DNA of 64,000 nt from Mimachlamys varia (taxonomy: Eukaryota > Mollusca > Bivalvia > Pectinida > Pectinidae). The stretch lies in contig OX392542.1 in NCBI GenBank assembly GCA_947623455.1, forward strand, positions 11,663,625 to 11,727,624, in the 5' to 3' direction. Shown here in pieces: positions 44,339 through 59,400 of the stretch. The first letter of the stretch is position 1. Every line of letters starts with the position of its first letter. The notes under the pieces were generated by a model that was not told where the DNA came from, made no database searches, and saw only the letters and a program-made list of their open reading frames with translations. The position numbers were made by a program, and so were the translations under genes.

Positions 44339-47300
44339 ATGTCAAAATCACGCTATTTAACAGGAGGCGAGGATATCATATACGTACCTGATGTCAAAAT
44401 CACACTATTTAACAGGAGGCGAGGATATCATACGTACCTGATGTCAAAATCACGCTATTTAACAGGAGGCGAGGATATCATATACGTACCTGATGTCAAA
44501 ATCACGCTATTTAACAGGAGGGGAGGATATCATTTACGTACCTGATGTCAAAATCACGCTATTTTACTAGAGGCGAGGATATCATATACGTACCTGATGT
44601 CAAAATCACGCTATTTAACAGGAGGCGAGGATATCATATACGTGCCTGATGTCAAAATCACGCTAATTAACAGGAGGCGAGGATATCATACGTACCTGAT
44701 GTCAAAATCACACTATTTAACAGGAGGCGAGGATATCATATACGTACCTGATGTCAAAATCACGCTCTTTTACTGGAGTTGAGGAAATCATACGTACCTG
44801 ATGTCAAAATCACGCTATTTTACTGGAGTCGAGGAAATCATACGTACCTGATGTCAAAATCACACTATTTTACTAGAGGCGAGGATATCATATACGTACC
44901 TGATGTCAAAATCACGCTATTTAACAGGAGGCGAGGATATCATATACGTACCTGATGTCAAAATCACGATATTTAACAGGAGGCGATGATATAATATACT
45001 TACCTGATGTCACAATCACACTATTTAACAGGAGGCGAGGATATCATATACGTACCTGGTATCAAAATCACGATATTTAACTGAAGTCGAGGATATAATA
45101 TACTTACCTGATGTCAAAATCACGATATTTACCTGAAGTCGAGGATATAATATACTTACCTGATGTCAAAATCACACTATTTAACAGGAGGCGAGGATAT
45201 CATATACGTACCTGATGTCAAAATCACGATATTTACCTGAAGTCGAGGATATAATATACTTACCTGATGTCAAAATCACACTATTTAACAGGAGGCGAGG
45301 ATATCATATACGTACCTGGTATCAAAATCACGATGTTTACCTGAAGTCGAGGATATAATATACTTACCTGATGTCAAAATCACGATATTTTCCTGAAGTC
45401 GAGGATATAATATACTTACCTGATGTCAAAATCACACTATTTAACAGGAGGCGAGGATATCATATACGTACCTGATGTCAAAATCACGATATTTACCTGA
45501 AGTCGAGGATATAATAAACTTACCTGATGTCAAAATCACACTATTTAACAGGAGGCGAGGATATCATATACGTACCTGATGTCAAAATCACGATATTTAC
45601 CTGAAGTCGAGGATATCTTATACGTACCTGATGTCAAAATCACGATATGTAACTGAAGTCGATGATATCATTAACGTACCTGATGTCAAAATCACACTAT
45701 TTAACAGGAGGCGAGTATATCATATACGTACCTGATGTCAAAATCACGCTATTTACCTGAAGTCGAGGATATAATATACTTACCTGATGTCAAAATCACG
45801 ATATTTACCTGAAGTCGAGGATATAATATACTTACCTGATGTCATAATCACACTATTTAACAGGAGGCGAGGATATCATATACGTACCTGGTATCAAAAT
45901 CACGATATTTACCTGAAGTCGAGGATATAATATACTTACCTGATGTCAAAATCACGATATTTACCTGAAGTCGAAGATATAATATACTTACCTGATGTCA
46001 AAATCACACTATTTAACAGGAGGCGAGGATATCATATACGTACCTGATGTCAAAATCACAATATTTAACTGAAGTCGATGATATCATTAACGTACCTGAT
46101 GTCAAAATCACACTATTTAACAGGAGGCGAGTATATCATATACGTACCTGATGTCAAAATCACGATATTTAACTGAAGTCGATGATATCATTAACGTACC
46201 TGATGTCAAAATCACGCTATTTAACAGGAGGCGAGGATATCATACGTACCTGATGTCAAAATCACGCTATTTAACAGGAGGCGAGGATATCATATACGTA
46301 CCTGATGTCAAAATCACACTATTTAACAGGAGGCGAGGATATCATATACGTACCTGATGTCAAAATCACGCTATTTAACAGGAGGCGAGGATATCATACG
46401 TACCTGATGTCAAAATCACGCTATTTAACAGGAGGCGAGGATATCATATACGTACCTGATGTCAAAATCACGCTATTTAACAGGAGGGGAGGATATCATT
46501 TACGTACCTGATGTCAAAATCACGCTATTTTACTAGAGGCGAGGATATCATATACGTACCTGATGTCAAAATCACGCTATTTAACAGGAGGCGAGGATAT
46601 CATATACGTGCCTGATGTCAAAATCACGCTAATTAACAGGAGGCGAGGATATCATACGTACCTGATGTCAAAATCACACTATTTAACAGGAGGCGAGGAT
46701 ATCATATACGTACCTGATGTCAAAATCACGCTCTTTTACTGGAGTTGAGGAAATCATACGTACCTGATGTCAAAATCACGCTATTTTACTGGAGTCGAGG
46801 AAATCATACGTACCTGATGTCAAAATCACGCTATTTTACTAGAGGCGAGGATATCATATTCGTACCTGATGTCAAAATCACGCTATTTAACAGGAGGCGA
46901 GGATATCATATACGTACCTGATGTCAAAATCACGATATTTAACAGGAGGCGATGATATAATATACTTACCTGATGTCACAATCACACTATTTAACAGGAG
47001 GCGAGGATATCATATACGTACCTGGTATCAAAATCACGATATTTAACTGAAGTCGAGGATATAATATACTTACCTGATGTCAAAATCACGATATTTACCT
47101 GAAGTCGAGGATATGATATACTTACCTGATGTCAAAATCACACTATTTAACAGGAGGCGAGGATATCATATACGTACCTGATGTCAAAATCACGATATTT
47201 ACCTGAAGTCGAGGATATAATATACTTACCTGATGTCAAAATCACACTATCTAACAGGAGGCGAGGATATCATATACGTACCTGGTATCAAAATCACGAT

Positions 47301-50300
47301 GTTTACCTGAAGTCGAGGATATAATATACTTACCTGATGTCAAAATCACGATATTTTCCTGAAGTCGAGGATATAATATACTTACCTGATGTCAAAATCA
47401 CACTATTTAACAGGAGGCGAGGATATCATATACGTACCTGATGTCAAAATCACGATATTTACCTGAAGTCGAGGATATAATAAACTTACCTGATGTCAAA
47501 ATCACACTATTTAACAGGAGGCGAGGATATCATATACGTACCTGATGTCAAAATCACGATATTTACCTGAAGTCGAGGATATCTTATACGTACCTGATGT
47601 CAAAATCACGATATGTAACTGAAGTCGATGATATCATTAACGTACCTGATGTCAAAATCACACTATTTAACAGGAGGCGAGTATATCATATACGTACCTG
47701 ATGTCAAAATCACGCTATTTACCTGAAGTCGAGGATATAATATACTTACCTGATGTCAAAATCACGATATTTACCTGAAGTCGAGGATATAATATACTTA
47801 CCTGATGTCACAATCACACTATTTAACAGGAGGCGAGGATATCATATACGTACCTGGTATCAAAATCACGATATTTACCTGAAGTCGAGGATATAATATA
47901 CTTACCTGATGTCAAAATCACGATATTTACCTGAAGTCGAAGATATAATATACTTACCTGATGTCAAAATCACACTATTTAACAGGAGGCGAGGATATCA
48001 TATACGTACCTGATGTCAAAATCACAATATTTAACTGAAGTCGATGATATCATTAACGTACCTGATGTCAAAATCACACTATTTAACAGGAGGCGAGTAT
48101 ATCATATACGTACCTGATGTCAAAATCATGATATTTAACTGAAGTCGATGATATCATTAACGTACCTGATGTCAAAATCACGCTATTTAACAGGAGGCGA
48201 GGATATCATACGTACCTGATGTCAAAATCACGCTATTTAACAGGAGGCGAGGATATCATATACGTACCTGATGTCAAAATCACACTATTTAACAGGAGGC
48301 GAGGATATCATATACGTACCTGATGTCAAAATCACGCTATTTAACAGGAGGCGAGGATATCATACGTACCTGATGTCAAAATCACGCTATTTAACAGGAG
48401 GCGAGGATATCATATACGTACCTGATGTCAAAATCACGCTATTTAACAGGAGGGGAGGATATCATTTACGTACCTGATGTCAAAATCACGCTATTTTACT
48501 AGAGGCGAGGATATCATATACGTACCTGATGTCAAAATCACGCTATTTAACAGGAGGCGAGGATATCATATACGTGCCTGATGTCAAAATCACGCTAATT
48601 AACAGGAGGCGAGGATATCATACGTACCTGATGTCAAAATCACACTATTTAACAGGAGGCGAGGATATCATATACGTACCTGATGTCAAAATCACGCTCT
48701 TTTACTGGAGTTGAGGAAATCATACGTACCTGATGTCAAAATCACGCTATTTTACTGGAGTCGAGGAAATCATACGTACCTGATGTCAAAATCACGCTAT
48801 TTTACTAGAGGCGAGGATATCATATTCGTACCTGATGTCAAAATCACGCTATTTAACAGGAGGCGAGGATATCATATACGTACCTGATGTCAAAATCACG
48901 ATATTTAACAGGAGGCGATGATATAATATACTTACCTGATGTCACAATCACACTATTTAACAGGAGGCGAGGATATCATATACGTACCTGGTATCAAAAT
49001 CACGATATTTAACTGAAGTCGAGGATATAATATACTTACCTGATGTCAAAATCACGATATTTACCTGAAGTCGAGGATATGATATACTTACCTGATGTCA
49101 AAATCACACTATTTAACAGGAGGCGAGGATATCATATACGTACCTGATGTCAAAATCACGATATTTACCTGAAGTCGAGGATATAATATACTTACCTGAT
49201 GTCAAAATCACACTATCTAACAGGAGGCGAGGATATCATTTACGTACCTGGTATCAAAATCACGATGTTTACCTGAAGTCGAGGATATAATATACTTACC
49301 TGATGTCAAAATCACGATATTTTCCTGAAGTCGAGGATATAATATACTTACCTGATGTCAAAATCACACTATTTAACAGGAGGCGAGGATATCATATACG
49401 TACCTGATGTCAAAATCACGATATTTACCTGAAGTCGAGGATATAATAAACTTACCTGATGTCAAAATCACACTATTTAACAGGAGGCGAGGATATCATA
49501 TACGTACCTGATGTCAAAATCACGATATTTACCTGAAGTCGAGGATATCTTATACGTACCTGATGTCAAAATCACGGTATGTAACTGAAGTCGATGATAT
49601 CATTAACGTACCTGATGTCAAAATCACACTATTTAACAGGAGGCGAGTATATCATATACGTACCTGATGTCAAAATCACGCTATTTACCTGAAGTCGAGG
49701 ATATAATATACTTACCTGATGTCAAAATCACGATATTTACCTGAAGTCGAGGATATAATATACTTACCTGATGTCACAATCACACTATTTAACAGGAGGC
49801 GAGGATATCATATACGTACCTGGTATCAAAATCACGATATTTACCTGAAGTCGAGGATATAATATACTTACCTGATGTCAAAATCACGATATTTACCTGA
49901 AGTCGAAGATATAATATACTTACCTGATGTCAAAATCACACTATTTAACAGGAGGCGAGGATATCATATACGTACCTGATGTCAAAATCACAATATTTAA
50001 CTGAAGTCGATGATATCATTAACGTACCTGATGTCAAAATCACACTATTTAACAGGAGGCGAGTAAATCATATACGTACCTGATGTCAAAATCACGATAT
50101 TTAACTGAAGTCGATGATATCATTAACGTACCTGATGTCAAAATCACGCTATTTAACAGGAGGCGAGGATATCATACGTACCTGAGGTCAAAATCACGAT
50201 ATTTAACAGGAGGCGAGGATATCATATACGTACCTGATGTCAAAATCACACTATTTAACAGGAGGCGAGGATATCATATACGTACCTGATGTCAAAATCA

Positions 50301-50680
50301 CGCTATTTAACAGGAGGCGAGGATATCATACGTACCTGATGTCAAAATCACGCTATTTAACAGGAGGCGAGGATATCATATACGTACCTGATGTCAAAAT
50401 CACGCTATTTAACAGGAGGGGAGGATATCATTTACGTACCTGATGTCAAAATCACGCTATTTTACTAGAGGCGAGGATATCATATACGTACCTGATGTCA
50501 AAATCACGCTATTTAACAGGAGGCGAGGATATCATATACGTGCCTGATGTCAAAATCACGCTAATTAACAGGAGGCGAGGATATCATACGTACCTGATGT
50601 CAAAACCACACTATTTAACAGGAGGCGAGGATATCATATACGTACCTGATGTCAAAATCAAGCTCTTTTACTGGAGTTGA
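44339..50680. repeat. Regular 1966-bp higher-order units
   Basis: Three successive intervals between equivalent monomers are exactly 1966 bp (44597, 46563, 48529, 50495), about 38 monomers per unit. The compared stretches are almost identical between units, so they arose recently or are being homogenised. Confidence 0.9.
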
Positions 50681-53460
50681 GGAAATCATACGTACCTGAT
50701 GTCAAAATCACGCTATTTTACTGGAGTCGAGGAAATCATACGTACCTGATGTCAAAATCACGTTATTTTACTAGAGGCGAGGATATCATATACGTACCTG
50801 ATGTCAAAATCACGCTATTTAACAGGAGGCGAGGATATCATATACGTACCTGATGTCAAAATCACGATATTTAACAGGAGGCGATGATATAATATACTTA
50901 CCTGATGTCACAATCACACTATTTAACAGGAGGCGAGGATATCATATACGTACCTGGTATCAAAATCACGATATTTAACTGAAGTCGAGGATATAATATA
51001 CTTACCTGATGTCAAAATCACGATATTTACCTGAAGTCGAGGATATAATATACTTACCTGATGTCAAAATCACACTATTTAACAGGAGGCGAGGATATCA
51101 TATACGTACCTGATGTCAAAATCACGATATTTACCTGAAGTCGAGGATATAATATACTTACCTGATGTCAAAATCACACTATTTAACAGGAGGCGAGGAT
51201 ATCATATACGTACCTGGTATCAAAATCACGATGTTTACCTGAAGTCGAGGATATAATATACTTACCTGATGTCAAAATCACGATATTTTCCTGAAGTCGA
51301 GGATATAACATACTTACCTGATGTCACAATCACACTATTTAACAGGAGGCGAGGATATCATTTACGTACCTGATGTCAAAATCACACTATTTAACAGGAG
51401 GCGAGGATATCATATACGTACCTGATGTCAAAATCACGATATTTACCTGAAGTCGAGGATATAATAAACTTACCTGATGTCAAAATCACACTATTTAACA
51501 GGAGGCGAGGATATCATATACGTACCTGATGTCAAAATCACGATACTTACCTGAAGTCGAGGATATCTTATACGTACCTGATGTCAAAATCACGATATGT
51601 AACTGAAGTCGATGATATCATTAACGTACCTGATGTCAAAATCACACTATTTAACAGGAGGCGAGTATATCATATACGTACCTGATGTCAAAATCACGCT
51701 ATTTACCTGAAGTCGAGAATATAATATACTTACCTGATGTCAAAATCACGATATTTACCTGAAGTCGAGGATATAATATACTTACCTGATGTCACAATCA
51801 CACTATTTAACAGGAGGCGAGGATATCATATACGTACCTGGTATCAAAATCACGATATTTACCTGAAGTCGAGGATATAATATACTTACCTGATGTCAAA
51901 ATCACGATATTTACCTGAAGTCGAGGATATCATATACGTAACTGATGTCAAAATCACACTATTTAACAGGAGGCGAGGATATCATATACGTACCTGATGT
52001 CAAAATCACGCTATTTAACAGGAGGCGAGGATATCATACGTACCTGATGTCAAAATCACGCTATTTAACAGGAGGCGAGGATATCATATACGTACCTGAT
52101 GTCAAAATCACGCTATTTAACAGGAGGGGAGGATATCATTTACGTACCTGATGTCAAAATCACGCTATTTTACTAGAGGCGAGGATATCATATACGTACC
52201 TGATGTCAAAATCACGCTATTTAACAGGAGGCGAGGATATCATATACGTGCCTGATGTCAAAATCACGCTAATTAACAGGAGGCGAGGATATCATACGTA
52301 CCTGATGTCAAAATCACACTATTAAACAGGAGGCGAGGATATCATATACGTACCTGATGTCAAAATCACGCTCTTTTACTGGAGTTGAGGAAATCATACG
52401 TACCTGATGTCAAAATCACGCTATTTTACTGGAGTCGAGGAAATCATACGTACCTGATGTCAAAATCACGCTATTTTACTAGAGGCGAGGATATCATATT
52501 CGTACCTGATGTCAAAATCACGCTATTTAACAGGAGGCGAGGATATCATATACGTACCTGATGTCAAAATCACGATATTTAACAGGAGGCGATGATATAA
52601 TATACTTACCTGATGTCACAATCACACTATTTAACAGGAGGCGAGGATATCATATACGTACCTGGTATCAAAATCACGATATTTAACTGAAGTCGAGGAT
52701 ATAATATACTTACCTGATGTCAAAATCACGATATTTACCTGAAGTCGAGGATATGATATACTTACCTGATGTCAAAATCACACTATTTAACAGGAGGCGA
52801 GGATATCATATACGTACCTGATGTCAAAATCACGATATTTACCTGAAGTCGAGGATATAATATACTTACCTGATGTCAAAATCACACTATCTAACAGGAG
52901 GCGAGGATATCATATACGTACCTGGTATCAAAATCACGATGTTTACCTGAAGTCGAGGATATAATATACTTACCTGATGTCAAAATCACGATATTTTCCT
53001 GAAGTCGAGGATATAATATACTTACCTGATGTCAAAATCACACTATTTAACAGGAGGCGAGGATATCATATACGTACCTGATGTCAAAATCACGATATTT
53101 ACCTGAAGTCGAGGATATAATAAACTTACCTGATGTCAAAATCACACTATTTAACAGGAGGCGAGGATATCATATACGTACCTGATGTCAAAATCACGAT
53201 ATTTACCTGAAGTCGAGGATATCTTATACGTACCTGATGTCAAAATCACGATATGTAACTGAAGTCGATGATATCATTAACGTACCTGATGTCAAAATCA
53301 CACTATTTAACAGGAGGCGAGTATATCATATACGTACCTGATGTCAAAATCACGCTATTTACCTGAAGTCGAGGATATAATATACTTACCTGATGTCAAA
53401 ATCACGATATTTACCTGAAGTCGAGGATATAATATACTTACCTGATGTCACAATCACACT

Positions 53461-53468
53461 ATTTCCCT
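53461..53468. other. 8-bp insertion marking one higher-order unit
   Basis: Here 'cactatttccctatttaaca' replaces 'cactatttaaca'. It accounts for the 1974-bp interval (51945 to 53919) seen instead of 1966 bp. Confidence 0.85.
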
Positions 53469-56400
53469 ATTTAACAGGAGGCGAGGATATCATATACGTA
53501 CCTGGTATCAAAATCACGATATTTACCTGAAGTCGAGGATATAATATACTTACCTGATGTCAAAATCACGATATTTACCTGAAGTCGAAGATATAATATA
53601 CTTACCTGATGTCAAAATCACACTATTTAACAGGAGGCGAGGATATCATATACGTACCTGATGTCAAAATCACAATATTTAACTGAAGTCGATGATATCA
53701 TTAACGTACCTGATGTCAAAATCACACTATTTAACAGGAGGCGAGTATATCATATACGTACCTGATGTCAAAATCACGATATTTAACTGAAGTCGATGAT
53801 ATCATTAACGTACCTGATGTCAAAATCACGCTATTTAACAGGAGGCGAGGATATCATACGTACCTGATGTCAAAATCACGCTATTTAACAGGAGGCGAGG
53901 ATATCATATACGTACCTGATGTCAAAATCACACTATTTAACAGGAGGCGAGGATATCATATACGTACCTGATGTCAAAATCACGCTATTTAACAGGAGGC
54001 GAGGATATCATACGTACCTGATGTCAAAATCACGCTATTTAACAGGAGGCGAGGATATCATATACGTACCTGATGTCAAAATCACGCTATTTAACAGGAG
54101 GGGAGGATATCATTTACGTACCTGATGTCAAAATCACGCTATTTTACTAGAGGCGAGGATATCATATACGTACCTGATGTCAAAATCACGCTATTTAACA
54201 GGAGGCGAGGATATCATATACGTGCCTGATGTCAAAATCACGCTAATTAACAGGAGGCGAGGATATCATACGTACCTGATGTCAAAATCACACTATTTAA
54301 CAGGAGGCGAGGATATCATATACGTACCTGATGTCAAAATCACGCTCTTTTACTGGAGTTGAGGAAATCATACGTACCTGATGTCAAAATCACGCTATTT
54401 TACTGGAGTCGAGGAAATCATACGTACCTGATGTCAAAATCACGCTATTTTACTAGAGGCGAGGATATCATATTCGTACCTGATGTCAAAATCACGCTAT
54501 TTAACAGGAGGCGAGGATATCATATACGTACCTGATGTCAAAATCACGATATTTAACAGGAGGCGATGATATAATATACTTACCTGATGTCACAATCACA
54601 CTATTTAACAGGAGGCGAGGATATCATATACGTACCTGGTATCAAAATCACGATATTTAACTGAAGTCGAGGATATAATATACTTACCTGATGTCAAAAT
54701 CACGATATTTACCTGAAGTCGAGGATATGATATACTTACCTGATGTCAAAATCACACTATTTAACAGGAGGCGAGGATATCATATACGTACCTGATGTCA
54801 AAATCACGATATTTACCTGAAGTCGAGGATATAATATACTTACCTGATGTCAAAATCACACTATCTAACAGGAGGCGAGGATATCATATACGTACCTGGT
54901 ATCAAAATCACGATGTTTACCTGAAGTCGAGGATATAATATACTTACCTGATGTCAAAATCACGATATTTTCCTGAAGTCGAGGATATAATATACTTACC
55001 TGATGTCAAAATCACACTATTTAACAGGAGGCGAGGATATCATATACGTACCTGATGTCAAAATCACGATATTTACCTGAAGTCGAGGATATAATAAACT
55101 TACCTGATGTCAAAATCACACTATTTAACAGGAGGCGAGGATATCATATACGTACCTGATGTCAAAATCACGATATTTACCTGAAGTCGAGGATATCTTA
55201 TACGTACCTGATGTCAAAATCACGATATGTAACTGAAGTCGATGATATCATTAACGTACCTGATGTCAAAATCACACTATTTAACAGGAGGCGAGTATAT
55301 CATATACGTACCTGATGTCAAAATCACGCTATTTACCTGAAGTCGAGGATATAATATACTTACCTGATGTCAAAATCACGATATTTACCTGAAGTCGAGG
55401 ATATAATATACTTACCTGATGTCACAATCACACTATTTAACAGGAGGCGAGGATATCATATACGTACCTGGTATCAAAATCACGATATTTACCTGAAGTC
55501 GAGGATATAATATACTTACCTGATGTCAAAATCACGATATTTACCTGAAGTCGAGGATATAATATACTTACCTGATGTCAAAATCACACTATTTAACAGG
55601 AGGCGAGGATATCATATACGTACCTGATGTCAAAATCACAATATTTAACTGAAGTCGATGATATCATTAACGTACCTGATGTCAAAATCACACTATTTAA
55701 CAGGAGGCGAGTAAATCATATACGTACCTGATGTCAAAATCACGATATTTAACTGAAGTCGATGATATCATTAACGTACCTGATGTCAAAATCACGCTAT
55801 TTAACAGGAGGCGAGGATATCATACGTACCTGATGTCAAAATCACGATATTTAACAGGAGGCGAGGATATCATATACGTACCTGATGTCAAAATCACACT
55901 ATTTAACAGGAGGCGAGGATATCATATACGTACCTGATGTCAAAATCACGCTATTTAACAGGAGGCGAGGATATCATACGTACCTGATGTCAAAATCACG
56001 CTATTTAACAGGAGGCGAGGATATCATATACGTACCTGATGTCAAAATCACGCTATTTAACAGGAGGGGAGGATATCATTTACGTACCTGATGTCAAAAT
56101 CACGCTATTTTACTAGAGGCGAGGATATCATATACGTACCTGATGTCAAAATCACGCTATTTAACAGGAGGCGAGGATATCATATACGTGCCTGATGTCA
56201 AAATCACGCTAATTAACAGGAGGCGAGGATATCATACGTACCTGATGTCAAAACCACACTATTTAACAGGAGGCGAGGATATCATATACGTACCTGATGT
56301 CAAAATCAAGCTCTTTTACTGGAGTTGAGGAAATCATACGTACCTGATGTCAAAATCACGCTATTTTACTGGAGTCGAGGAAATCATACGTACCTGATGT

Positions 56401-59400
56401 CAAAATCACGCTATTTTACTAGAGGCGAGGATATCATATACGTACCTGATGTCAAAATCACGCTATTTAACAGGAGGCGAGGATATCATATACGTACCTG
56501 ATGTCAAAATCACGATATTTAACAGGAGGCGATGATATAATATACTTACCTGATGTCACAATCACACTATTTAACAGGAGGCGAGGATATCATATACGTA
56601 CCTGGTATCAAAATCACGATATTTAACTGAAGTCGAGGATATAATATACTTACCTGATGTCAAAATCACGATATTTACCTGAAGTCGAGGATATAATATA
56701 CTTACCTGATGTCAAAATCACACTATTTAACAGGAGGCGAGGATATCATATACGTACCTGATGTCAAAATCACGATATTTACCTGAAGTCGAGGATATAA
56801 TATACTTACCTGATGTCAAAATCACACTATTTAACAGGAGGCGAGGATATCATATACGTACCTGGTATCAAAATCACGATGTTTACCTGAAGTCGAGGAT
56901 ATAATATACTTACCTGATGTCAAAATCACGATATTTTCCTGAAGTCGAGGATATAACATACTTACCTGATGTCACAATCACACTATTTAACAGGAGGCGA
57001 GGATATCATTTACGTACCTGATGTCAAAATCACACTATTTAACAGGAGGCGAGGATATCATATACGTACCTGATGTCAAAATCACGATATTTACCTGAAG
57101 TCGAGGATATAATAAACTTACCTGATGTCAAAATCACACTATTTAACAGGAGGCGAGGATATCATATACGTACCTGATGTCAAAATCACGCTATTTACCT
57201 GAAGTCGAGGATATCTTATACGTACCTGATGTCAAAATCACGATATGTAACTGAAGTCGATGATATCATTAACGTACCTGATGTCAAAATCACACTATTT
57301 AACAGGAGGCGAGTATATCATATACGTACCTGATGTCAAAATCACGCTATTTACCTGAAGTCGAGGATATAATATACTTACCTGATGTCAAAATCACGAT
57401 ATTTACCTGAAGTCGAGGATATAATATACTTACCTGATGTCACAATCACACTATTTAACAGGAGGCGAGGATATCATATACGTACCTGGTATCAAAATCA
57501 CGATATTTACCTGAAGTCGAGGATATAATATACTTACCTGATGTCAAAATCACGATATTTACCTGAAGTCGAGGATATCATATACGTAACTGATGTCAAA
57601 ATCACACTATTTAACAGGAGGCGAGGATATCATATACGTACCTGATGTCAAAATCACGATATTTAACTGAAGTCGATGATATCATTAACGTACCTGATGT
57701 CAAAATCACGCTATTTAACAGGTTGCGAGTATATCATATACGTACCTGATGTCAAAATCACGCTATTTACCTGAAGTCGAGGATATAATATACTTACCTG
57801 ATGTCAAAATCACGATATTTACCTGAAGTCGAAGATATAATATACTTACCTGATGTCACAATCACACTATTTAACAGGAGGCGAAAATATCATATACGTA
57901 CCTGGTATCAAAATCACGATATTTACCTGAAGTCGAGGATATAATATACTTACCTGATGTCAAAATCACGATATTTACCTGAAGTCGAGGATATAATATA
58001 CTTACCTGATGTCAAAATCACACTATTTAACAGGAGGCGAGGATATCATATACGTACCTGATGTCAAACTCACGATATTTACCTGAAGTCGAGGATATAA
58101 TATACTTACCTGATGTCAAAATCACACTTTTTAACAGGAGGCGAGGATATCATATACGTACCTGGTATCAACATCACGATATTTACCTGAAGTCGAGGAT
58201 ATAATATACTTACCTGATGTCAAAATCACGATATTTACCTGAAGTCGAGGATATAATATACTTACCTGATGTCAAAATCACACTATTTAACAGGAGGCGA
58301 GGATATCATATACGTACCTGATGTCAAAATCACGATATTTACCTGAAGTCGTCGACATAATATACTTACCTGATGTCAAAATCACACTATTTAACAGGAG
58401 GCGAGGATATCATATACGTACCTGGTATCAAAATCACGATATTTACCTGAAGTCGAGGATATAATATACTTACCTGATGTCAAAATCACGATATTTACCT
58501 GAAGTCGAAGATATAATATACTTACCTGATGTCAAAATCACACTATTTAACAGGAGGCGAGGATATCATATACGTACCTGATGTCAAAATCACAATATTT
58601 AACTGAAGTCAATGATATCATTAACGTACCTGATGTCAAAATCACACTATTTAACAGGAGGCGAGTATATCATATACGTACCTGATGTCAAAATCACGAT
58701 ATTTAACTGAAGTCAATGATATCATTAACGTACCTGATGTCAAAATCACGCTATTTAACAGGAGGCGAGGATATCATACGTACCTGATGTCAAAATCACG
58801 CTATTTAACAGGAGGCGAGGATATCATATACGTACCTGATGTCAAAATCACACTATTTAACAGGAGGCGAGGATATCATATACGTACCTGATGTCAAAAT
58901 CACGCTATTTAACAGGAGGCGAGGATATCATACGTACCTGATGTCAAAATCACGCTATTTAACAGGAGGCGAGGATATCATATACGTACCTGATGTCAAA
59001 ATCACGCTATTTAACAGGAGGGGAGGATATCATTTACGTACCTGATGTCAAAATCACGCTATTTAACAGGAGGCGAGGATATCATATACGTACCTGATGT
59101 CAAAATCACGCTATTTAACAGGAGGCGAGGATATCATATACGTGCCTGATGTCAAAATCACCCTAATTAACAGGAGGCGAGGATATCATACGTACCTGAT
59201 GTCAAAATCACACTATTTAACAGGAGGCGAGGATATCATATACGTACCTGATGTCAAAATCACGCTCTTTTACTGGAGTTGAGGAAATCATACGTACCTG
59301 ATGTCAAAATCACGCTATTTTACTGGAGTCGAGGAAATCATACGTACCTGATGTCAAAATCACGCTATTTTACTAGAGGCGAGGATATCATATTCGTACC